IMG/VR virus record: IMGVR_UViG_3300047322_001166
Coordinates: 1 to 51,761 of that record
Reading direction: 5' to 3' (one strand)
DNA length: 51,761 bases
Source: a virus
The translations under genes were made by a program, and so were the position numbers. Below the pieces are notes generated by a model. It searched no databases. It was not told where the DNA came from and saw only the letters and a list, made by a program, of their open reading frames with translations. Below, in pieces: positions 39,529 through 46,647 of this stretch; position 1 is the stretch's first letter; each line of letters starts with the position of its first letter.

Positions 39529-39536
39529 GCATATGC
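39529..39536. promoter_or_regulatory. GCATATGC palindrome between capsid and decoration-type gene
   Basis: The palindrome lies in the 54-base gap downstream of the capsid gene and directly before the ribosome site of the gene at 38945. See the matching copies at 30144, 46634 and 48795. Confidence 0.45.
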
Positions 39537-39568
39537 AAGTGGATGCTGGGTCCAGGTGAACGCGCGGA

Positions 39569-40621
39569 CTAGCTGCCGATCCCCTTGAGCACGCGCGACA
39601 GGCGCAGCGCTTTCACGGTGAGGTTGCCCGCGAAGAGGATCTGGCCCGCGACCTGGTTGTCCTGCCGCGCGCCCTTGAAGCCGGTGAAGCCGAAGGCGAA
39701 CTTGCGCGACTGTGCGATGTAGAGGCGGATGTAGGCGTCGTCGCCCTGGGGCCCGAAGTTCAGCCACCAGAAAGTCTCGTTGGGCGCGAAGTAGTTGCCC
39801 AGGTCGTCGTCGTTGACGCCGTCGGCGCCGGGGCAGTACTGCGACATCGTGATCGTCGCCTTGTCGAACTTCATGCCCGGCCAGTTGATCTCGGGCTGGG
39901 TGGTGTCGATGATCTGGTGCGGCAGGAAGTTCTCGGCGATGAACCCCATGCAGCGGTTGGTGGTGATGCCGATGCCGGGCGCCTCGTTGCCGAGGATGCA
40001 CGAGAAGTAGGAGTGACGCAGGACGCGGTAGGAGATCGGCGCACCGGCGAGGTCCGAGGCGATCAGGCCGGTCGGCGGGTCGAGCGCGGGCGAGACGTCG
40101 GCGCGCGTCTGACCGCCGTAGGAGGGGAAGGATTGCCCCGTCCACGAGGTGTCGCCGGTCTTGCAGAGCGCCTCTTCCAGACCGTTGATCTCCGCCGAGC
40201 GGTCGTCACCGGCGAGCGCCTGGCCGTGGTGGAAGGCGGCTATTTCGAGGATCGCCGACATAGTCAGGGAGGCTTGCGCCATGTCGGTGCGGATGACACT
40301 GAAGGCCGCGCGCGGCCCGGCGAGTTCGACTTCGAGGTCTTCGAGGAACTCGGTCACGCCCACCTGGTAGTAGCGCGGGCCGAAGAGCAGACCGGTGCGG
40401 GTCTGACGGCGGATGGTGTCGAAGCTGGTGCCTTTCTTGTAGGCGCCGCCCTTCATGGGTTTGTACATGAAGTTTTCTTGAATCTGGGGCCCGATCCACT
40501 TGCGGGAGAAGCGGGCCTTGGCCATCGCGATGAAGGGACCGGCCTTGAAGTAGCCGTCCACGACGCCAGGCTCGATCTCTTTCGTTACGGTGGTGTTGAC
40601 TTCGTCGAGTTGAATCGCCAC
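39569..40621 (-). CDS. Major capsid protein, 350 aa
   Basis: Its position after a scaffold-type gene, its length, and the sequence type (EINWPGMKFDKATITMSQYC, then ETFWWLNFGPQGDDAYIRLY, SRKFAFGFTGFKGARQDN) fit a podovirus HK97-fold capsid protein. The N-terminal 50 residues (EVNTTVTKEIEPGVVDGYFK) would be the arm. GTG 40621 follows CAGGAGG. No protease cleavage site can be named from sequence alone. Confidence 0.75.
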   Translation of the reverse strand: MAIQLDEVNTTVTKEIEPGVVDGYFKAGPFIAMAKARFSRKWIGPQIQENFMYKPMKGGAYKKGTSFDTIRRQTRTGLLFGPRYYQVGVTEFLEDLEVELAGPRAAFSVIRTDMAQASLTMSAILEIAAFHHGQALAGDDRSAEINGLEEALCKTGDTSWTGQSFPSYGGQTRADVSPALDPPTGLIASDLAGAPISYRVLRHSYFSCILGNEAPGIGITTNRCMGFIAENFLPHQIIDTTQPEINWPGMKFDKATITMSQYCPGADGVNDDDLGNYFAPNETFWWLNFGPQGDDAYIRLYIAQSRKFAFGFTGFKGARQDNQVAGQILFAGNLTVKALRLSRVLKGIGS

Positions 40622-40669
40622 GAGTGCCTCCTGCGGCTGCGAGGGCGCGGGAGCGCGCTCGCGGGTGGT

Positions 40670-41455
40670 CTAGGTTTGTTTGGCGGCCACCAGCCGCTCG
40701 TACTCCGCGACCGCAGAGTCGAGCGTGTGTTGCGCGGGGCCGTCTTTGGTCGAGAGCACGTCGAGCGGCGAGGACTCGGAGCGCAGCGGGAAGGGCTGCG
40801 ATGCCGAGGCGCGCGTGCGATCGAGCACCCGCTTTTCGACCTCGTCGTTGATGCGCTTGTCTTCGGCTTCCTTCTGGCGCGCGACGAGCCGGTCGCCGTA
40901 CTTCTCCTGGTAAGCGTCTTGGAGCGAGTAGACCCGGCCCGGTTGCCCGATGATCGGGCGCCCGAGTTTCGGGTTCTGCACCAGCTCGGTCATGTCGAGC
41001 GGCTCGTTGAAGACATGCCGGTGCCAGTCGCCTTGCGTCGCGATGAAAGCAGAGACCGCGATATAGTCGCGGCCCGCGTCGTTCACGGCTTCTTCGGCGA
41101 TGCGGCGGATGGCCGCGGGGTCGAGGGTGGAGTTGGGCTGCGGCTGGGGGTTGGGGTTGGCCGGGTGCGCGGTGGGGTCAGGGGCGCCGCCTCGCGCGGT
41201 CGCGAGCGCGTCCTGGTTCTCGGCATACCACCCGTTGAGGCGCGTGTAGTAGTCGTTGAGCGCCTGCTCCTTCTCCCGCAGTGTGTCCATATGGCGGCTG
41301 TAGTCGCTGCGGGCGAGCGTGGAGTCACCAATCATGGTGACGGCGTCCTTCGCCTCCGCCGACTCGAATGCCGCTTGCGCCTGTGCCCGCACTCCCTCGG
41401 GGAGCTTGGCGAGCACGCCAGCCATGAACGATTGCCCAGACTCGAATGCACCCAT
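40670..41455 (-). CDS. Scaffolding protein, 261 aa
   Basis: Directly upstream of the capsid gene. It is charged and helical (LREKEQALNDYYTRLNGWYA; EKYGDRLVARQKEAEDKRIN, DEVEKRVLDRTRA) with a Pro/Asn-rich hinge near residue 95, the usual look of phage scaffolds. ATG 41455 has GAAGGAG upstream. The 190-base gap before it (41456-41645) holds a small hairpin (GCACC-TCTC-GGTGC, 41529-41542) and a 12-bp tandem repeat TGGTCGGTGGAG (about 41566-41589), but no gene that I can support. Confidence 0.7.
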   Translation of the reverse strand: MGAFESGQSFMAGVLAKLPEGVRAQAQAAFESAEAKDAVTMIGDSTLARSDYSRHMDTLREKEQALNDYYTRLNGWYAENQDALATARGGAPDPTAHPANPNPQPQPNSTLDPAAIRRIAEEAVNDAGRDYIAVSAFIATQGDWHRHVFNEPLDMTELVQNPKLGRPIIGQPGRVYSLQDAYQEKYGDRLVARQKEAEDKRINDEVEKRVLDRTRASASQPFPLRSESSPLDVLSTKDGPAQHTLDSAVAEYERLVAAKQT

Positions 41456-41645
41456 TGCTGATCACTCCTTCGCGCGCGAGGCGAGTGCAGCGACGGCCCT
41501 TCGCAGGAGGCGAGCAAGGCCAGCCGGAGCACCTCTCGGTGCGAGCTACCAGGTGAACGGCGGTGTGGTCGGTGGAGTGGTCGGTGGAGTGGGTGTCGTC
41601 GTCGTCGGCGAGCGGGTGGTCAAGACCCGAGCGGGAGCGGAGCGG

Positions 41646-42149
41646 TTAGATCTGCTGGATCACCGGCGAGGGGATCGAGGCGTGCGCCTCGGGCAGCGGC
41701 ACCTCGCGCGCGGGCGCCAGGGCGAACGTGACGACGTTGCTGTCGAGACCCGCGGCGGAGCGGACCAGGACCGGGATGGCCGGGTCGGGGCCGACCCACA
41801 GCGGCATGTTCCAGCCGGTGGTCAGCTCGGTGTCGGAGACGAAGACCGTCTCCTCGTCCTGCCCCGCGACGACGATGACCGAGAGGTTGTCGAAGCCGGT
41901 CCCGATCGCCCGCAGCATGAAGGACGGGTCGCCGACACACGCGCTGAGCGGGAGGAGCTGGGTCAGGGTGGGCGGCACGGGGGCCTCGACATCGCGCGAG
42001 GCGCGCGAGCCGGGCTCGGCGTCGCTGAGCGTGCCACGCAGGCGGACGCGCCGGGGGTCGGGGGCGTCGTGGCCTGGTTTGTCGTGGTCAGGTTTATCGT
42101 GATCGGGGCGGTCATGCCCTGGTTTGTCGTGGTCAGGCTTGGTGATCAT
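41646..42149 (-). CDS. HD-repeat plus Ig-like (IPT/TIG-type) decoration protein, 167 aa
   Basis: Residues 6-29 hold five HD[KRA]P units, for example PDHDKPGHDRP. Residues about 60-155 read as an IPT/TIG-like Ig domain: PTLTQLLPLSACVGDPSFML, then GTGFDNLSVIVVAG, TVFVSDTELTTGW, and SNVVTFALAPA. Ig-like domains on phage heads bind surface glycans. The His/Asp repeats could bind metal or act as a flexible spacer. ATG 42149 follows TAGGAGC. Confidence 0.6.
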   Translation of the reverse strand: MITKPDHDKPGHDRPDHDKPDHDKPGHDAPDPRRVRLRGTLSDAEPGSRASRDVEAPVPPTLTQLLPLSACVGDPSFMLRAIGTGFDNLSVIVVAGQDEETVFVSDTELTTGWNMPLWVGPDPAIPVLVRSAAGLDSNVVTFALAPAREVPLPEAHASIPSPVIQQI

Positions 42150-42158
42150 TGGCTGCTC

Positions 42159-42569
42159 CTAGACTGAACCCGCGCCACTGATGCCACGGTCCATGCCGCC
42201 CATGGGCGGGGCCGAACCGGCCGCGGTCGGCGAGACGGCGCCACCGCCCGATTGCATCACGCTGGCGAGGTATTGCTGAATCATGTCTTTGATGAGCGAG
42301 AGCTGTGCGGACTGGTCGGGCGTGATCTGCGCGGCAGAGTCGAGGACGTCACTGACGCCGGACATCGCCTGGGTGAGGCCAGTGAGGACCTCGGGTGGCA
42401 TGCCTGAAGAGGGGATCGAGCCTGCCAGGCCGCGCATCGAGAAGGGGCCGCCACCGCCGCCGCTCGGGCCGTTCGACATCCCGGTCGGCGAGGGCGGCGG
42501 GCCGTCGAGGGCGGAGCTGCCGGGGGTCGGGCCGAGGCCCGGGAAGCCTGCGAAGTTGGGGGAGCCCAT
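42159..42569 (-). CDS. Small head-region protein, 136 aa
   Basis: Residues 1-55 are Pro/Gly/Ser-rich (SPTGMSNGPSGGGGG). A helical part follows (VLTGLTQAMSGVSDVLDSAA, QLSLIKDMIQQYLASVM). The start overlaps the upstream stop by one base (TAATG). No family is recognised. It lies in a chain of four short coupled genes. Confidence 0.55.
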   Translation of the reverse strand: MGSPNFAGFPGLGPTPGSSALDGPPPSPTGMSNGPSGGGGGPFSMRGLAGSIPSSGMPPEVLTGLTQAMSGVSDVLDSAAQITPDQSAQLSLIKDMIQQYLASVMQSGGGAVSPTAAGSAPPMGGMDRGISGAGSV

Positions 42570-42901
42570 TAGCGTCGGCCTCCTGACAGGGAACGGGGCG
42601 CGGTGATCGGTTTGCGCGTGGGCGGCTTGGCCACCTCGCTCGGGAGTTCGATGTCGCGGTCGCGCGAGCCGACGACGGTGCGCACCAGGTCGGAGGGGGT
42701 CGCCCCGCCTTCGAGCTGCATCGAGGCGCGGGCGCCTTCGCTGGTGTCACGGCCGAGGGGGCCGCCGATGCGGTCGCGCCGCCGGAAGGTGTTCGGGCCG
42801 AGGATGTCGCGGGCGGACTGATTCTGACCGCCGTAGTCCGAGTAGGTCCGCTCGTCGGCGAAGTCTTTCTTGTTCGCCGCGGTCTTCTGGTCCTCGGCCA
42901 T
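42569..42901 (-). CDS. Small charged head-region protein, 110 aa
   Basis: A polar, Arg/Asp-rich chain (ARDILGPNTFRRRDRIGGPL, DLVRTVVGSRDRDIELPSEV) with a basic end. The stop and start overlap neighbours on both sides. It is probably translated as part of the head block; no function is recognised. Confidence 0.55.
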   Translation of the reverse strand: MAEDQKTAANKKDFADERTYSDYGGQNQSARDILGPNTFRRRDRIGGPLGRDTSEGARASMQLEGGATPSDLVRTVVGSRDRDIELPSEVAKPPTRKPITAPRSLSGGRR

Positions 42902-43209
42902 CAGTAGCGCCCGCCGCGGCTGAAGCTGCCCTTGCCGCCCTTCTGGAAGCCCTTGCCCCCCGCGAAGGGGTTCGGACGCTTGGTCGGGGACTTGCTGGGT
43001 TTCTTGCCGCCGCCCAGGCTGACCGCGGGCGAGACGGCTAGCTCCGAGCCTTCCGAGGCGAGGTCGGGGTCGGCGCTCATGGAGGCGGCGGGGGCGGTCG
43101 CTTTCTGGAACATGGCGGTGTCTCCTGGGCGGCTGCCGCGCTGGCCGTTGCTGACGCGGCGCGTCTGCACGCGGTGGATCATGTCGTCGAAGGATTCGCC
43201 CTTTGCCAT
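42901..43209 (-). CDS. Small basic head-region protein, 102 aa
   Basis: The C-terminus is strongly basic and Gly-rich (GGGKKPSKSPTKRPNPFAGG, KGFQKGGKGSFSRGGR), as in proteins that contact packaged DNA. The N-terminal half (FDDMIHRVQTRRVSNGQRG) is helical. It overlaps the adjoining genes by one codon end. Confidence 0.5.
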   Translation of the reverse strand: MAKGESFDDMIHRVQTRRVSNGQRGSRPGDTAMFQKATAPAASMSADPDLASEGSELAVSPAVSLGGGKKPSKSPTKRPNPFAGGKGFQKGGKGSFSRGGRY

Positions 43210-43397
43210 CAGCGGCGGCTCAACGAGCGCGGCACGGCGGCAGGCTTGGGCGTCGCCATCCCCTTAGGCCCTTCCCACTTCTGCGAGCCGGGCTTGCCCT
43301 TGTTGATCGAGGCGTAGAAGACCCGCTCGCCCTTGTCGGCGCCGTAGGTCGACTGCATCGAGGACAGGACCTTGTTGCCCGAGGGCGTGAGCGGCAT
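43209..43397 (-). CDS. Small conserved phage protein, 62 aa
   Basis: PSGNKVLSSMQSTYGADKGE, RVFYASINKGKPG is the signature of a short phage family (K-x-x-x-x-M-x-x-x-YG-x-x-KGE-x-VFYASINKG) usually located among head genes. ATG 43397 has no clear Shine-Dalgarno sequence. A minus-strand TTGACA (43433-43428) lies upstream. It is the first gene after the plus-strand island, so a promoter for the rest of the virion operon may lie here. Confidence 0.7.
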   Translation of the reverse strand: MPLTPSGNKVLSSMQSTYGADKGERVFYASINKGKPGSQKWEGPKGMATPKPAAVPRSLSRR

Positions 43398-43421
43398 GAG
43401 AGTTAGGGTCAGGGGAGACTG

Positions 43422-43485
43422 GGGGGCTGTCAAGAGCCCCCTGCCGGACGGGGCGCGAGGGGTCCCACACCCGGGTGAGGTGTGG
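43422..43485. promoter_or_regulatory. Two hairpins in a divergent intergenic region
   Basis: GGGGGCT/AGCCCCC (43422-43441, 6-base loop) and CCACACC/GGTGTGG (43465-43485, 7-base loop) are both perfect 7-bp stems. The first contains a minus-strand TTGACA, so it could work as operator plus -35 for the gene at 43397 and onward. The second ends 15 bases before the plus-strand gene at 43500. No T-runs follow, so simple terminators are unlikely. Confidence 0.4.
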
Positions 43486-43499
43486 TAGGATGCATATGT

Positions 43500-43847
43500 A
43501 TGTCTACCAACACCGACGAAGACGACGACCTCGACCTCGACGACCCGAAGTACGACCCGCCGGTCTACGACGACTACGAGGTCGTGGAGCACAACAGCTC
43601 GCTCAGCGCCGCACAGCCTGCGCGGGTCCCTCCGCCGCGTGACTACCAACTGGCGCACAGCCACTGGTACGCCGCCTTCTTCCCCATGCCGCGCCCGAGC
43701 GCGGGCTGGGCGGAGGCGCCCCCCTTCAAGTGGTGGTACGCCAACGTGTGGCCTACTCTGGCGACGAACCCGACGGTGATGGCGGCTGCGGCGCCCCCGG
43801 GGGCACCGGATGCCCCAGGGCCTGCAGACCCGCCACCAGAAGGGTGA
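43500..43847 (+). CDS. Plus-strand island gene inside the virion operon, 115 aa
   Basis: The start at ATG 43500 lies next to GCATATGT (43492-43499). The N-terminus is very acidic (TDEDDDLDLDDPKYDPPVYD). The middle is aromatic (HWYAAFFPMPRPSAGWAEAP, PFKWWYANVWPTL). The end is Ala/Pro-rich. It overlaps the 3' end of the large minus-strand gene by 95 bases. A lone inverted gene with its own upstream signals is typical of a moron. The function is unknown. Confidence 0.55.
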   Translation: MSTNTDEDDDLDLDDPKYDPPVYDDYEVVEHNSSLSAAQPARVPPPRDYQLAHSHWYAAFFPMPRPSAGWAEAPPFKWWYANVWPTLATNPTVMAAAAPPGAPDAPGPADPPPEG

Positions 43848-46491
43848 CCGGGATCGCGTATTTCTTCGCCAGGCGCTCTAGGCCCTGGAAGCCCTCGCCC
43901 GCGACGGTGCCGAGCAGCTCGTCGCGCATCTGACTGAGGCTGAAGCGACCGCCGGTGTCGCGCCGGAACATGGCGTCGGCCCGGCGGATACGGTCGAACA
44001 TCGCGGGGGCGAACTCGTTGAACCGGTTGGTGCCCATGAGGCGAATCGGGTCGAGGAACTGCTGCCCTGCGCGGTCTACCCGGAAGTTGTTCTCCATGTA
44101 GCCGGACCCCTGTCCCGTGTCCAGGCCCGCACCCGACTCTTTCACCGTGCCGCCTAGCATCTTGACGATCTTCCTGGCCGTCGCCTTATCCATGTTGCCG
44201 AGGCGCACGCCGTCGTCAGTCGAGATCACCGCCATCTTCCCGATGTTCGGGATGCGCAGCGCGAGCCCCTTCAGCTGCGCGTTGGTGATCGTCCCGCCAG
44301 GCAGCGCCACATCCCACAGGCCGCGTGGTGCGCCGCTGCCCGCGGGCAACAGTCTGGACCAGGCACCCACGTCCTGGCCCATACCGAGCGCGTAGGTCGC
44401 CTCGGAGGCGTTCATCAGGCGTCGCGAACCTTCGTCCATCTCCCGCGCGCCGGTCGGTCCATTCGGCATGCTCTGGGAGCCGGTGAGCACCTTGGTCTGC
44501 ATCCCGGGGCTGATCTCGCCCTGGAAGAGCCCTGGGCCCTCGAACGCTCGCCCGACGAGCCCGCCGTAGCCTGCGGCGATCTGGTCACGCCCCTTGGCGT
44601 CGTAGATCCCCGCCTCGTTCATCATGGTGTTGTGCAGGTGCTGGCGGAACGGCTCCATGCCCGATTCGAGCAGCTGTGGCATGTGGCCCGTGGTCCGCCC
44701 CGGGATCGTCTCGCGCGAGCCCTGCGCCACGAGGCCCTCGAAGTAGTTGGCGTAGGACCTGGCGGCGTCCTTGGGGTCGAGTCTGCCCGCCCGAATTTGT
44801 GCCCCGGTCCAGGCCGCGGCCTGCGACTTCAGCTCGTCCCAGTTGGTGAACCCACCCAAAGCGCGCTGGTTCGACGTCGCGATGATCTTGTCCTGCTGCG
44901 CGTCCATCCACCGGTGCTGCGCGGGGCCGAAGCCGCTACGCATTGGCGAGCCGTCGGGGTTCATGTAGCCGTGCGCCTCGGCGTCCCAGATGTCATGGAC
45001 GGCCCGCGGTGGGTCCCACCGGAGCGGAAACCCGCCGCCGCGCGCCAGGTTCTGCTGGAAGGGGTAACGCTTCGGGCCGGTGACTCCGACGGCGTCGGGG
45101 TCGAAGGGGAGGTGGTTCTCGGTGATGCGCTTGGCCATCTCGGTCGGGTAGCGGCCTGCACGGACGAGCGCGCCCGCGTTGGCCTGGTTGTAGCCCTTCA
45201 CGCCCATGCTGGTATTGCCGCTCACCTCCGCCGTCGGGGAGGTGATCGCGAGGTCTCCCGCCACCTGATTGGCGCGCACGGGGTCGTCGTTCGCGTAGAA
45301 CATGATCGCGTTGCCCGCCTCGTCGTACCAGTCACGGCCTTCTTTGCCGAGGTCCATCGTCTGCATGTAGCGCTCGCGCAGGCCGCGTTCCTGGCGCGCG
45401 TTGGTCACGCCGTAGGGCGCGCCCACGCGCTGCTTCACACCTTCGGCGGGCGCGTTGACACGGCGGACGATTCGACTGGGCGTATAGGTCTCGCCGCGCG
45501 CGAGCGCCTGCACCTCCTCGGGCATGGCGCGCCGGTCGCCGATCTGTGCGGCGACGCGCTCCAGGCTCGCCCTGATCTCGGGTGACATATCCGGCATCCT
45601 GTCCAGGCGTTTGAGGATGGTCTTGCTGCTGAGCAGGCCCGCAGGTTTGGCGTAGGCGTCGAGCTTCGGGAACAGGTTGCTGGCGACCTCCGCGATATTG
45701 AGGGGGGTTGCGGCTGCCGTCTCGGACGCCCCAGCCCCCACGGGCTTCGCGCCCTGGCCCGGGCGCAGCTCGCCGGGTTCAGTGAGCAGCTCGCGTTTGG
45801 GGCCGCCGAGGTCTGGGAGCTTTATCGCGCCCTGGTCGCTGTGATACAGCTCCCGCGCTTTGGCGAGCAGGTCGGCTCGTGCACGGGGAGAGTCAAGGAC
45901 CGCATGGGTCGCGATGCCTGCCCCCAGGCCGAGCGCCTGCGCCGCCAGGTCGACATACTCCCGGGGAACGCCGAGCTTCTCGCCTGCCGCGTAGACCCCT
46001 TCGCCGACCGCGGTGCCCGCCAGAAGCGACGCGCCCACCTTCAGCGGGGCCTTGGCGATGGCGCCAGGGAGGAACACCGCCCCGGCGTCCATGCTGCCGC
46101 CCAGGATGTCGGCGGCGCCCCCTGCGGCCTCGCGCAGGGATGGTCGGGGGCCTGGCGAGGGCAACCCCCCGCGCTGCAGGAAGTCGTCGTCCTGGGGAAG
46201 CGCACGGCCCAGGACGGCCATGCCCTTGACGGCGCGCTTGACACCAGCCACGGGGTTGACGTCCGCGGCACGCGCGGCCAGGGCGGCGTTGGCGACGTCC
46301 CAGTCCGAGGGCGGCGCGGGCGGGGCGTCCAGCGCGAGCGGGTCGTCGTAGGCGTCGCCCGGGACGCGCAGGCGGGCGAGCGCGGGCTGCCCATACTGCT
46401 GCGGCGGGCGCAAGGCCTCGGGCGGCAGCGGCAGGTCGCTGGTCGCAAAGCGCGGGTCGGGCAGGACACGCTGCGGGTAGGAGTCAGCCAT
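43753..46491 (-). CDS. Large head-associated protein, 913 aa
   Basis: It lies between portal and scaffold genes, where podoviruses often encode a big internal or polyvalent protein. Residues about 400-480 (RDWYDEAGNAIMFYANDDPV, then AGDLAITSPTAEVSGNTSMG) resemble a domain in phage proteins with an SP-x-x-x-V-x-GN motif. The N-terminal 60 residues are Pro-rich. A helical stretch, GVKRAVKGMAVLGRAL, and Gly/Ala segments follow. The C-terminus (YAIPVTLLVAGLQALGH) is hydrophobic. ATG 46491 has only a weak TGAGG site. Enzyme activity cannot be stated. Confidence 0.55.
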   Translation of the reverse strand: MADSYPQRVLPDPRFATSDLPLPPEALRPPQQYGQPALARLRVPGDAYDDPLALDAPPAPPSDWDVANAALAARAADVNPVAGVKRAVKGMAVLGRALPQDDDFLQRGGLPSPGPRPSLREAAGGAADILGGSMDAGAVFLPGAIAKAPLKVGASLLAGTAVGEGVYAAGEKLGVPREYVDLAAQALGLGAGIATHAVLDSPRARADLLAKARELYHSDQGAIKLPDLGGPKRELLTEPGELRPGQGAKPVGAGASETAAATPLNIAEVASNLFPKLDAYAKPAGLLSSKTILKRLDRMPDMSPEIRASLERVAAQIGDRRAMPEEVQALARGETYTPSRIVRRVNAPAEGVKQRVGAPYGVTNARQERGLRERYMQTMDLGKEGRDWYDEAGNAIMFYANDDPVRANQVAGDLAITSPTAEVSGNTSMGVKGYNQANAGALVRAGRYPTEMAKRITENHLPFDPDAVGVTGPKRYPFQQNLARGGGFPLRWDPPRAVHDIWDAEAHGYMNPDGSPMRSGFGPAQHRWMDAQQDKIIATSNQRALGGFTNWDELKSQAAAWTGAQIRAGRLDPKDAARSYANYFEGLVAQGSRETIPGRTTGHMPQLLESGMEPFRQHLHNTMMNEAGIYDAKGRDQIAAGYGGLVGRAFEGPGLFQGEISPGMQTKVLTGSQSMPNGPTGAREMDEGSRRLMNASEATYALGMGQDVGAWSRLLPAGSGAPRGLWDVALPGGTITNAQLKGLALRIPNIGKMAVISTDDGVRLGNMDKATARKIVKMLGGTVKESGAGLDTGQGSGYMENNFRVDRAGQQFLDPIRLMGTNRFNEFAPAMFDRIRRADAMFRRDTGGRFSLSQMRDELLGTVAGEGFQGLERLAKKYAIPVTLLVAGLQALGHPVPPGAPQPPSPSGSSPE

Positions 46492-46499
46492 GGCGCGCC

Positions 46500-46637
46500 T
46501 CAGAAGGGATAGGACGCCGCGATCCAGGCCGCCAGGCCGAGGCAGAGCGCCCGCCAGCGCCACGGCTCATAACCCGGGGCGAGCGTGGCGGAGACGATGA
46601 AGAGCACGAGCGCAAAGGTCAACAGTACCAGATGCAT
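46500..46637 (-). CDS. Small two-span membrane protein, 45 aa
   Basis: LVLLTFALVLFIVSATLAPG and RALCLGLAAWIAASYPF are two hydrophobic helices with a short WRWR turn between them. Similar short proteins occur in many phages beside head genes. The ATG sits inside GCATATGC (46634-46641), 6 bases after GAGGAG. A holin role is possible but not supported by neighbours. Confidence 0.6.
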   Translation of the reverse strand: MHLVLLTFALVLFIVSATLAPGYEPWRWRALCLGLAAWIAASYPF

Positions 46638-46647
46638 ATGCGTCTCC

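Noticed and set aside
43422-43441. Rho-independent terminator
   Set aside because: The stem is strong, but neither strand has a T-run after it.
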